NCBI RefSeq assembly: GCF_900103505.1
Contig: NZ_FNIA01000018.1
Location: forward strand, 1-64,000
Length of the DNA stretch: 64,000 bases
Direction of reading: 5' to 3'
Origin: Haloarchaeobius iranensis
GTDB taxonomy: Archaea > Halobacteriota > Halobacteria > Halobacteriales > Natrialbaceae
Position 1 is the first letter of the stretch; each line of letters starts with the position of its first letter. Shown here in pieces: positions 42,786-50,533 of the stretch. Made by a program: the position numbers and the translations under genes. The notes under the pieces are model-generated. The model worked only from the letters and a program-made list of their open reading frames with translations. It did no database searches and was not told where the DNA came from.

Positions 42786-43520
42786 ATGCGCGTCACGTTT
42801 CTCGGAACCGGGAGTGCGATGCCGACGGCGGACCGCCACCAGACCGGCATCCTGCTGGAGGGCGACGAGCAGCCGCTCCTGGTCGACTGCGGGGCGGGGT
42901 CGCTCCACCGGCTGGCCCGCACCAACGTCGGCTACGAGGGAGTCTCGTCGGTCCTGCTCACGCACCACCACCTCGACCACGTCTCGGACCTGCTGGCGCT
43001 GCTGAAGGCCCGCTGGCTGGCCGGCGAGGAACACCTCGAGGTCGTCGGCCCGACCGGCACGAAGGACCTGGTCGACGGGCTGCTGGACGTGCACGACTAC
43101 CTCGACGGCCGGGTGGACCTCACGGTGCGGGAGGTCGGGCCCCACGAGTTCTCCGTCGCGGGCTTCGACGTCGAGGGGTTCGAGGTGCGCCACTCGCTGC
43201 CGTGTCTGGCCTACAAGTTCGACGGCGCGTTCGCGTTCTCGGGCGACACGGAGGCGTTCCCCGGACTGGCGGCGTTCGCGGAGGGCGCGGCGGTGCTGGC
43301 CCACGACTGCTCCTTCCCGGACGGCGTCGACGTGGACAACCACCCGACTCCGTCGGAGCTGGGCCGGGCGCTGTCGGGCCACGAGATCGGCCGGGTGTAC
43401 CTCACGCACCTCTACCCGCACACGACCGGCGAGCACGACGCCATGCTGTCCTCCATCGGCGAGCACTACGACGGCGATGTCCGCTTCGCCGAGGACATGC
43501 TCTCGCTGACCATCGAGTGA
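42786..43520 (+). CDS. RNase Z-like metallo-beta-lactamase-fold hydrolase
   Basis: The 244-residue protein is a metallo-beta-lactamase-fold hydrolase related to RNase Z and phosphodiesterases. It starts MRVTFLGTGSAMPTADR. The metal box is LLTHHHLDHVSDL, with further ligands in RHSLPCLAYKFDG, AFSGDTEAF and LTHLYPHTTGEHD. It lacks the long exosite arm of true tRNase Z, so it may act on small phosphodiesters; the role is unproven. It is divergent from the Lhr gene. The 229 bases between them hold no gene I can support. Confidence 0.87.
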   Translation: MRVTFLGTGSAMPTADRHQTGILLEGDEQPLLVDCGAGSLHRLARTNVGYEGVSSVLLTHHHLDHVSDLLALLKARWLAGEEHLEVVGPTGTKDLVDGLLDVHDYLDGRVDLTVREVGPHEFSVAGFDVEGFEVRHSLPCLAYKFDGAFAFSGDTEAFPGLAAFAEGAAVLAHDCSFPDGVDVDNHPTPSELGRALSGHEIGRVYLTHLYPHTTGEHDAMLSSIGEHYDGDVRFAEDMLSLTIE

Positions 43521-43580
43521 ACTGTGCCCACCCGGCGTTCGCGTTCCTCTTCGGACAGCGACAGCTTTATCTCAGAGAGT

Positions 43581-43601
43581 TTGTTAGTAGCGCCATAACA
43601 A
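43581..43601. promoter_or_regulatory. Inverted repeat overlapping the MMPL operon promoter
   Basis: TTGTTA (43581-43586) and TAACAA (43596-43601) are perfect inverse copies 9 bases apart. They overlap the TTAGTAG element that is centred about 27 bases before ATG 43615. This is a candidate operator for the TrmB-like regulator at the end of the operon (inference). Confidence 0.35.
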
Positions 43602-43614
43602 CACCACTGTCGTT

Positions 43615-43671
43615 ATGCTTCGAACACACAGGAAGGTCGGCGGCGCGTTCGGTACGGAGGGCGCCGAATGA
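43615..43671 (+). CDS. 18-codon leader ORF coupled to the MMPL gene
   Basis: The frame MLRTHRKVGGAFGTEGAE ends with TGA overlapping the MMPL start as ATGA. Its ATG lies 27 bases after a TATA-like TTAGTAG, so it may be the first codon of a leaderless message. A GGAGG near its end (about 43656) would be a ribosome binding site for the MMPL gene. The peptide is basic and has no known family. It may regulate or prime translation of the transporter. Confidence 0.4.
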   Translation: MLRTHRKVGGAFGTEGAE

Positions 43672-46600
43672 AGGCGCTGCGCCGGCTCACGGATGGAATC
43701 ACGTCGTACAGCAAGCTAATCATCGCGGTGATGCTGGTCATGACGGTCGTCCTCGGCGCGGGGGCGGGCAGCGTCAGCAGCGAGTCCGGGCTCAGTCAGT
43801 TCGAGAGTGACACGCCGGAGGCTGCGGCACAAACCTACATCAGCGAGAACCTGACCAGCGGTGACCAGGAGACACAGACGACACAGGTCATCGTCAGGAG
43901 CGAGAACGGGAACGTCCTCTCGCAGGAGTCGCTGCTCCGCTCGCTCGAGTTCCAGCAGACGTTGCGGAACGACGCCGATATCAACGCGACGCTGATCGAC
44001 GAGCGGCCCATCGTCGGCGTCTCGAACATCGTCGCTATCGCGTCCATCCAGGGCGAGCGCATCGCCGAACTGGAGGCCCAGGGCGCACAGCTCCAGGCGC
44101 GCCAACAACAGCTGGAGGCGGACCAGGCGGCGCTGGAGGACGCCTTCGAGCAGCTCCAGGCTGACCGGGCGGCGCTCCAGCAGCGCACCGACACCCTGAA
44201 CGCGACGGCCGACCAGCTCCAGGCCGCGCTCACCGAGGTTCGGGAGAACCCCAACGCGAGCATCCGCACGCAGTTCGAGGGGGTCCGGGCGAACAGCTCG
44301 GTCACGCTGAACGAGTCCCACTACGCCGTCTTCGAGCAGGCCGGCCAGGACATCCGGAACGCGACGAACCAGTCGCAGGTCGAGCGGGCGTACCAGCTCG
44401 GCACCGTCGGCGTCCTGCAGGACGAGTACGCGGCGGTCGAACAGCGCGGCGCGGCGCTCCAGCAGCGCGCGGCCGAACTCCAGGAGCAGCGCGACTCGCT
44501 CGAGGAGCGCGGCGCGGAACTGGAGGCGGACTTCGCCGCGTTCCAGGAGCAGCAGGCAGCGCTCCAGAGCGCCTCGACGCCGACGCTCGCCGAGCAGCGC
44601 GAGCAGCTCGAGTCGATGAACGAGTCGGAGCTCGACTCCGTACTCGAGACGGTTCTTGGCAACAGCGGCGGCGAGGGTGGTAACTCGCCGTTCGCCGGGC
44701 AGGCCATCCGGCTGATGGAGCAGGAGTACTCGCCGGGCTCGACCGAGGCCAACGCACGGACGATGGTCATCCAGCAGGCGGCACAGTCCAGCAGCGACGT
44801 GGGCGGTGGCGCCAGCGTCAGCGACGTGACCATCGACGCACAGCTGGTGATGCAGGAGTACGCTCAGAACGTGGACTCCGGGGAGGATTACCTCGTCTTC
44901 GGCTTCGGCATCATCTCGAACGAGATCGACCAGTCGATGGAGGACTCGCTGGCCATCGTCGGCCCGCTCGCCATCCTGTTCGTCCTCATCACGCTCACCG
45001 TCGCGTACCGCGACGCGCTCGACATCGTGCTCGGGCTGTTCGGCATCGGCGTCGTCCTGACCTGGACGTTCGGGTACATGGGCTACGCCGGCATCTCGTT
45101 CAACCAGATCATGATCGCGGTCCCGGTGTTGCTCATCGGGCTCTCAATCGACTACGCCATCCACATCTTCATGCGCCAGCGCGAGGAGCGCCTCGACGAC
45201 AACACGCCGAGCGACGTGCGCGGCTCGATGAGCTACGCGCTCGCCGGCGTCGGCGTCGCCCTCATCTGGGTGACCGCGACGACCGTCATCGGGTTCCTCT
45301 CGAACCTGACGAGCCCGCTCGCACCCATCCAGGAGTTCGGCGTCGTCTCGTCCGTCGGCATCGTCGCCGCGCTCGTCGTCTTCGGCGCGTTCATCCCCGC
45401 GCTGAAGGTCGAGTTCGACGGGTTCCTCGAGGAGCGCCTCGGCTGGGACCGCAAGAAGCGCGCGTTCGGGACCGGCGGCGGCCGCTTCAGCCAGGTGCTC
45501 TCGGTCGGCTCGACGCTCGCCAAGAAGGCGCCCGTCGCGGTCATCCTCGTCGCGCTGCTGCTCTCCGTCGGGGGAGCGGCCGGCGCAACGCAGGTCGACA
45601 CGTCGTTCCAGAACGAGGACTTCATCGCGGACGAACCGCCGAACTGGATGTACGACCTGCCCGAGCCGCTCGCGCCCGGCGAGTACTCCGCGAAGTCCAA
45701 CCTCGACTACGTCAACGACAACTTCCAGCGCGAGGACTCGCAGGCGCAGGTGCTGATAAAGGCCGGTGGCGACGGCACCGGCATCGACGACCCCGCCACG
45801 TTGCAGGCGTTGCACGAACAACAGGAGCTACTCGGCGATAACGCCACCTACCAGACGCCGTTCGTCGGCGCGACAGACGAGGTCGCCTACCGCTCGCCGC
45901 TGACGGTCATGGAGACGGTCGCGGCACAGAACGCCAGCTTCAACGAGAGCTATCGGGCCTCGCTCGGCCCGAACGGCGTGCCCGAGGAGAACGTCACGGC
46001 GCTGTACGACCAGCTGTTCGAGGTCGCGCCGCAGCAGGCCGGCGACGTCATCTACCGGACCGAGGGCGGCGACTACGCGGCGATGCGGCTGGTCGTGCCC
46101 ACCGACGCCAGTACGACGACCACCGAGCAGACCGAGGAGATGCGTGCAATCGCGACCGCCATCGAGGACGGCGGGAACTCGGTGACGGTCATCGCGACCG
46201 GCTCCCCGGTCGTCAACGAGGTCGTCCAGAACCAGCTGCTCGACACGGTCATCCAGAGCCTCGTCATCACGCTCGTGGCCGTGTTCGCGTTCCTCATGAT
46301 CGCCTACCGCATCACGGAGGGGAGCGCGACGCTGGGCATCGTCACCCTGCTGCCCGTCGCCCTCTCGGTGACGTGGATCCTGGGGACGATGTACCTCATC
46401 GGGATGCCGTTCAACGTGCTGACCGGGATGATCACCAGCCTGACCGTCGGGCTGGGTGTCGCCTACAGCATCCACGTCTCCGAGCGGTTCAACCTCGAAC
46501 TCGGCCGCCGCGACACCAAGTGGGACGCGATGGACAAGACCATCACCGGCACCGGCGGCGCGCTGCTCGGCTCCGCCGCCACCACGGTCGGCGGCTTCGG

Positions 46601-47657
46601 CGTCCTGAGCTTCGCCATCTTCCCGGCGCTCCAGCAGTTCGGCGTCATCACCGCGCTCACCATCATCTACGCGTTCCTCGCGAGCGTGCTGGTGCTGCCG
46701 AGCCTGCTCGTCGTCTGGCAGCGCTACCTGGGCCCCGAGGAGACCGAGTCGATGTTCGACGACGATACGGACGCCGGCGACGCCGTGGCAACTGCCAACG
46801 GCGGGACCGACGAACAGACGACGGCGGAGTCGGGGACGAGCGACCCCACGCCCACCCCCGGAGAGACCACCGAGGCCGACACGACGGCCGCTACCGGGCC
46901 CGCGACGGCGGAGTCGGACACCACGTCCGGCACGTCGAACGACGCCGCAGAGTCCGCGTCCGGGGAGGCCGTCCCATCGAACGACCTCGACCTCGGCGGC
47001 GACGGGACCGAGCTGGCCGACGTGACCGAGGCAGAGGCGACGGCCGACACAGGCGAGACGACGAGCGACGGCGAGTCGGCGGTCATGGACCCCGAGGCGA
47101 CCGACGACGCACCCGACGCCACCGCAGTCGGGAGTGCGGCCGCGGCCGGGGTCGCAGCCGACGACGACAACCCGACGGCGACCCGCACGGTCTCCGACGA
47201 GCGCCCCGAGCCCGGCACCGACTTCCAGGTCACGCTGTCCGTCGAAGACGTCCAGGGGCGGGTCGTGCTCTCCGAGACGGTCCCCGGCTCCGGCGGGCGC
47301 GTGACGACGCTCTCGCCGAATCCGACCTCGCACTCGATGGTCGGCCGCCGGCTGTACGTCGCCTGGGAGTTCGACGAACCGACCGAGCTGACGCTGACCT
47401 ACGAGGCGACCGTCCCGGCCGGCGCGACCGCCGGCGAGGAGCTGTCGTTCGACGCGACGCTCTCCTCGGCGTCGGGCGAGGCCACCTTCGACGGCCCCGC
47501 GGCGCTGACGGTGACGACGCCGTTCCTTCGCGAGGCGCTCGACGGGCCGGTCACCCGCGAGACGCTCGACCGCGCCAGCGACCTCGCGAGCGACGGGGAC
47601 CTCACCCGCGACGAGCTCGAGTCGCTGTACGACCGCTGGCTCGACGGGGACGAGTGA
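43668..47657 (+). CDS. MMPL/RND superfamily transporter with coiled-coil insert and long C-terminal tail
   Basis: The 1329-residue membrane protein has the RND layout: helix 1 (SKLIIAVMLVMTVVLGAGAG), a large external domain, helices 2-6 (IVGPLAILFVLITLTVAYRD; IMIAVPVLLIGLSIDYAIHI), helix 7 near 620, a second external domain and helices 8-12. The first external domain carries a long Gln/Ala/Glu coiled coil (about 125-310). After helix 12 comes an acidic Thr/Ala/Asp linker (about 1030-1170). Then a beta-sandwich-like part (FQVTLSVEDVQGRVVLSETV) and a dockerin-like end (LASDGDLTRDELESLYDRW) follow. It may export lipids or polymers, powered by an ion gradient. It overlaps the TrmB-like gene by ATGA. 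Confidence 0.88.
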   Translation: MKALRRLTDGITSYSKLIIAVMLVMTVVLGAGAGSVSSESGLSQFESDTPEAAAQTYISENLTSGDQETQTTQVIVRSENGNVLSQESLLRSLEFQQTLRNDADINATLIDERPIVGVSNIVAIASIQGERIAELEAQGAQLQARQQQLEADQAALEDAFEQLQADRAALQQRTDTLNATADQLQAALTEVRENPNASIRTQFEGVRANSSVTLNESHYAVFEQAGQDIRNATNQSQVERAYQLGTVGVLQDEYAAVEQRGAALQQRAAELQEQRDSLEERGAELEADFAAFQEQQAALQSASTPTLAEQREQLESMNESELDSVLETVLGNSGGEGGNSPFAGQAIRLMEQEYSPGSTEANARTMVIQQAAQSSSDVGGGASVSDVTIDAQLVMQEYAQNVDSGEDYLVFGFGIISNEIDQSMEDSLAIVGPLAILFVLITLTVAYRDALDIVLGLFGIGVVLTWTFGYMGYAGISFNQIMIAVPVLLIGLSIDYAIHIFMRQREERLDDNTPSDVRGSMSYALAGVGVALIWVTATTVIGFLSNLTSPLAPIQEFGVVSSVGIVAALVVFGAFIPALKVEFDGFLEERLGWDRKKRAFGTGGGRFSQVLSVGSTLAKKAPVAVILVALLLSVGGAAGATQVDTSFQNEDFIADEPPNWMYDLPEPLAPGEYSAKSNLDYVNDNFQREDSQAQVLIKAGGDGTGIDDPATLQALHEQQELLGDNATYQTPFVGATDEVAYRSPLTVMETVAAQNASFNESYRASLGPNGVPEENVTALYDQLFEVAPQQAGDVIYRTEGGDYAAMRLVVPTDASTTTTEQTEEMRAIATAIEDGGNSVTVIATGSPVVNEVVQNQLLDTVIQSLVITLVAVFAFLMIAYRITEGSATLGIVTLLPVALSVTWILGTMYLIGMPFNVLTGMITSLTVGLGVAYSIHVSERFNLELGRRDTKWDAMDKTITGTGGALLGSAATTVGGFGVLSFAIFPALQQFGVITALTIIYAFLASVLVLPSLLVVWQRYLGPEETESMFDDDTDAGDAVATANGGTDEQTTAESGTSDPTPTPGETTEADTTAATGPATAESDTTSGTSNDAAESASGEAVPSNDLDLGGDGTELADVTEAEATADTGETTSDGESAVMDPEATDDAPDATAVGSAAAAGVAADDDNPTATRTVSDERPEPGTDFQVTLSVEDVQGRVVLSETVPGSGGRVTTLSPNPTSHSMVGRRLYVAWEFDEPTELTLTYEATVPAGATAGEELSFDATLSSASGEATFDGPAALTVTTPFLREALDGPVTRETLDRASDLASDGDLTRDELESLYDRWLDGDE

Positions 47658-48439
47658 TGGCTGTGGACGAGGACGACGCCATCGAGTCGCTGGAACGCCT
47701 CGGCCTCACCAGCTACGAGGGCAAGGTGTTCGTCGCCCTGCACAAGCTCGGCACCGGCACCGCCCGCGACGTCTCACGGGTGACGGACGTGCCGCGGTCG
47801 CAGGTGTACAGCGTCACCGAGAGCCTCGAGGACCGCGGCCTGGTCGAGGTCCAGCAGTCCAGTCCCATCCAGTACCGGGCGGTCAGCATCGACGAGGCCC
47901 GTTCGACGCTGCGCGAGCGGTTCGAGCAGGAGTCCGACCGGGCGTTCGACTACGTCGAGACGGTCCACGAGGAGTTCGGCCCCGACCAGGAGGAGGAACA
48001 GGAGGACATCTGGATGGTGCGCGGGCAGGACCGCATCGCGGACCGCGCGGCCGACCTGATCCGCCGGGCCGAGAACTCGGTGCTGTTCGCCGCCCGGTCA
48101 CCCGAACTCGTCGGGGAAGACATCGACACCGCACTGCGAGAGCGAGCCGAGGACGGGCTCGCCGTCGTCGTGTTCAGCGAGGACCCAGCAGTCCGCGCGC
48201 TGTACGACGACCACGACGAGGTCCGGGCGGTCGAGCCGGCGACGGACCACCACGTCAACGACGAGCACACCGGCCGCGCGCTGCTCGGCGACGACGACAT
48301 CCTGCTGTTGAGCGTGCTCGGCAACGACGAGGAGCTGCCGGGTATCAACCGCGAGACCGCGTTCTGGAGCGCCAGAACCGGCTTCGCCGAGGTGCTGGTC
48401 CAGCTTGTCGAGACGACCATCTCGCCGGTCGACCGCTAG
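47657..48439 (+). CDS. TrmB-family transcriptional regulator
   Basis: The 260-residue regulator begins with a TrmB-type winged helix (LGLTSYEGKVFVALHKLGTG, RDVSRVTDVPRSQVYSVTES, LEDRGLVEVQQSSPIQYRAV). A coiled-coil hinge (SDRAFDYVETVHEEFG) follows, then a phospholipase D-like or TrmB effector domain (RAENSVLFAARSPEL, AVVVFSEDPAVRAL). It is coupled to the MMPL transporter by an ATGA overlap, so it probably controls that transporter's operon in response to a ligand. Sugar-binding residues of Thermococcus TrmB are not evident. Confidence 0.88.
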   Translation: MAVDEDDAIESLERLGLTSYEGKVFVALHKLGTGTARDVSRVTDVPRSQVYSVTESLEDRGLVEVQQSSPIQYRAVSIDEARSTLRERFEQESDRAFDYVETVHEEFGPDQEEEQEDIWMVRGQDRIADRAADLIRRAENSVLFAARSPELVGEDIDTALRERAEDGLAVVVFSEDPAVRALYDDHDEVRAVEPATDHHVNDEHTGRALLGDDDILLLSVLGNDEELPGINRETAFWSARTGFAEVLVQLVETTISPVDR

Positions 48440-48452
48440 CCAGAACCGAAAG

Positions 48453-48479
48453 CCGGACGGCCGGAGTAGGGCCGTCCGG
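48453..48479. terminator. Perfect 10-base hairpin between converging genes
   Basis: CCGGACGGCC (48453-48462) and GGCCGTCCGG (48470-48479) pair completely around a 7-base loop. It starts 14 bases after the TrmB-like stop and lies before the pelota stop on the other strand, so it could serve both transcripts. There is no T run. Confidence 0.45.
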
Positions 48480-48629
48480 GCCGCGTGACAACGGACAAGC
48501 GAGGGGGGACGGAATCGACGGTTGGCAGGGGGTCGTCGTCTCGGCAGTCCGCAACTGCCGGCGGCTGAACGCCGCACTCGGGACTCGGTCCGCCACGCCC
48601 CAATAACCGACCCCGAACCGTGTAGGCGG

Positions 48630-49697
48630 TCACTCCAGTCGGTACCGCAGCAGCGCCGCGACACCGCCCAGGTTCCGGAGCTGCAGCCCCGGGTCGAACT
48701 CGCTCGAGAACACCGTAATCTCGCCGCCCTTGCGCTCGACATCGGTGATCAGGTCGTTCACGTCGATGTCCCACTCGCCGTCGGGGCCGCGCTCCTCCCG
48801 GAGCTTCTCGTCGAGGATGAGGAGCTCGTCGATAGCGCCGTACTCCGCCGCCTTCTGGACCTGTTCGGGCCCGTAGGCGGCCTCGTGGCCGGTCGCGATG
48901 CGCTTTGTCAGCTCGTCGATGGCGTCCGCCTCGGCCGCGATGCGCGTCTCCCGCTGGACGTCCTCGACCGCGCCCCGCTTTAACACCTCGTGGACCCCGC
49001 GGTCGCCGACGGAGGCGGTGTCGACGACGGTCATCTTCTCCGCGAGCTCGGGGTGTTCGGCCTCGATGTGGTCGTATGCGTCCTGCTTCGTGAAGCCCGG
49101 CCCGGCGAGGATGAACGCGTCGGCGTCCATCCGCGCCAGCGCGCTGGCCAGCTCGGCGAACAGCTCGCCGCGGCCACGGGCGTACTCGCCCTTCCCGGTC
49201 GTGCCGGTGAAGGTGCCCCGGGATTCGGTGCCGTACTGCGTGACGGTGTGGATGTGCGCCTCGCCCTCCTCGACGGTCGCGATGACGACGTCGGGGTTGT
49301 CCGCGGACTCCTCGGCCTCGTCGAGGCGGTCGAGCTGGTCCGGCTTCCAGTCCTTCGTGACCTCGACCTCGTCGTAGTCCTCGACGTTGAGCGTGTGGTG
49401 CAGCCCGAGCTGGTCCTCCCGGGAGCAGTCCTCGATGGTGCCCGCGACGCGCAGCCGGTTCGCGAACTTGTGGAACTCCACCTCCTCGACGCCGATGGTG
49501 ACGTGCATATGTTCGCGCTCGCCGCCCGTATCCCGCAACTCCTCGTCGTCGCGCTGGATGCGGCGGGTGGTGTCGCCGGCGACGAGGTCGCCGGGCTCGA
49601 GGACGTACTGGAGGTGCCAGAGGTCGTCGAGGCTCTCGGGGACGAGCGTGATGCGCTCGCGGCCGCCCTCGACGCGGACCCGGCTCTTCACCTGCAT
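48630..49697 (-). CDS. pelA: Pelota (mRNA surveillance, ribosome rescue)
   Basis: This 355-residue protein is archaeal pelota, the eRF1 relative that enters the A site of stalled ribosomes with aEF1A and helps ABCE1 split them. The N-terminal Sm-like domain begins [20 protein letters not shown] with [17 protein letters not shown]. The central domain has [20 protein letters not shown] and [18 protein letters not shown]. The C-terminal domain has [20 protein letters not shown] and [20 protein letters not shown]. It lacks the GGQ motif of eRF1, as expected. rqcH, another ribosome-rescue gene, lies two genes upstream on the same strand. Confidence 0.95.
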   Translation of the reverse strand: MQVKSRVRVEGGRERITLVPESLDDLWHLQYVLEPGDLVAGDTTRRIQRDDEELRDTGGEREHMHVTIGVEEVEFHKFANRLRVAGTIEDCSREDQLGLHHTLNVEDYDEVEVTKDWKPDQLDRLDEAEESADNPDVVIATVEEGEAHIHTVTQYGTESRGTFTGTTGKGEYARGRGELFAELASALARMDADAFILAGPGFTKQDAYDHIEAEHPELAEKMTVVDTASVGDRGVHEVLKRGAVEDVQRETRIAAEADAIDELTKRIATGHEAAYGPEQVQKAAEYGAIDELLILDEKLREERGPDGEWDIDVNDLITDVERKGGEITVFSSEFDPGLQLRNLGGVAALLRYRLE

Positions 49698-49789
49698 GTC
49701 TCCGAATGCGGGTGCCGCAGGTACATGGTTTTCCTTTCGGTGTGGTTCGGTGGGCGTCTCCGCGGTGGGCTCCAGCGCCGACAGCCCGA

Positions 49790-50497
49790 CTACCGCGACC
49801 GGACGTACCCGATACCGACCAACCGCGCCGCCACGACACTCGCGTACACCGCCACCAGCCCGGCGAGCAGGCCCGGCACCCCGCGACCGCCGAACAGCTG
49901 GCCGGAGACGCCGAAGCCGACGAAGGCGACGACCATCGCGGCGGCCCACGCGACCAGGTAGGAGGGGTTCCGGATGACGTACAGCAGCCCGCCCGGGTGG
50001 AACAGCGGGGCGTCCTCGCGGTCCAGCCGTCGGGCGACGACGGCGGGATAGACGTAGCCGACAGCGAGGGCGACGAACATCGTCAGTGTCGAGCCGAGGA
50101 GGACCACCGTGCCGGTCTCCATCGTGATTGTCGCCGGGTCGATGCGCGTCGCGCCCTGCACCGTGACGAGCAACATTCCGGCCGGCACGGCGAGGTAGGC
50201 GACCGTCACCGCGAGGAGGACGACGCCGTCGCGCAGTCGCGCCCGGGCGTCGCCGAACGAAGGGAGTGGAGCGTCCCGGTCCGCGACGGTCGACGCGACG
50301 ACGTGCCGACAGTAGCCCGCCCAGGCGACGAGCGGGAGGGGAGCGACGAGCGCGGGGACGAGCCACGGCGTCGCCGGGTAGAGCGCGACTGCGAGCTGGC
50401 CGGCGATAGCGGTGCCGAGGCCGCAGCCCAACAACGCGGCGAGGGCGGACCGGTCGCTCCCGTCGCGGAACGGGTAGAGGAACGACTCAGCGACCAC
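49790..50497 (-). CDS. DUF4013 family membrane protein
   Basis: The 235-residue protein matches the DUF4013 family: [20 protein letters not shown] at the start, then six hydrophobic segments with [20 protein letters not shown] and [20 protein letters not shown]. Its function is unknown. It sits between pelota and rqcH on the same strand, with 36 bases to rqcH and 92 to pelota, so the three could be one transcript. I know of no link between DUF4013 and translation. Confidence 0.85.
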   Translation of the reverse strand: MVAESFLYPFRDGSDRSALAALLGCGLGTAIAGQLAVALYPATPWLVPALVAPLPLVAWAGYCRHVVASTVADRDAPLPSFGDARARLRDGVVLLAVTVAYLAVPAGMLLVTVQGATRIDPATITMETGTVVLLGSTLTMFVALAVGYVYPAVVARRLDREDAPLFHPGGLLYVIRNPSYLVAWAAAMVVAFVGFGVSGQLFGGRGVPGLLAGLVAVYASVVAARLVGIGYVRSR

Positions 50498-50533
50498 GGT
50501 CGGTCCCCCGCCGAATCCCGGCCCGCATGCCGA

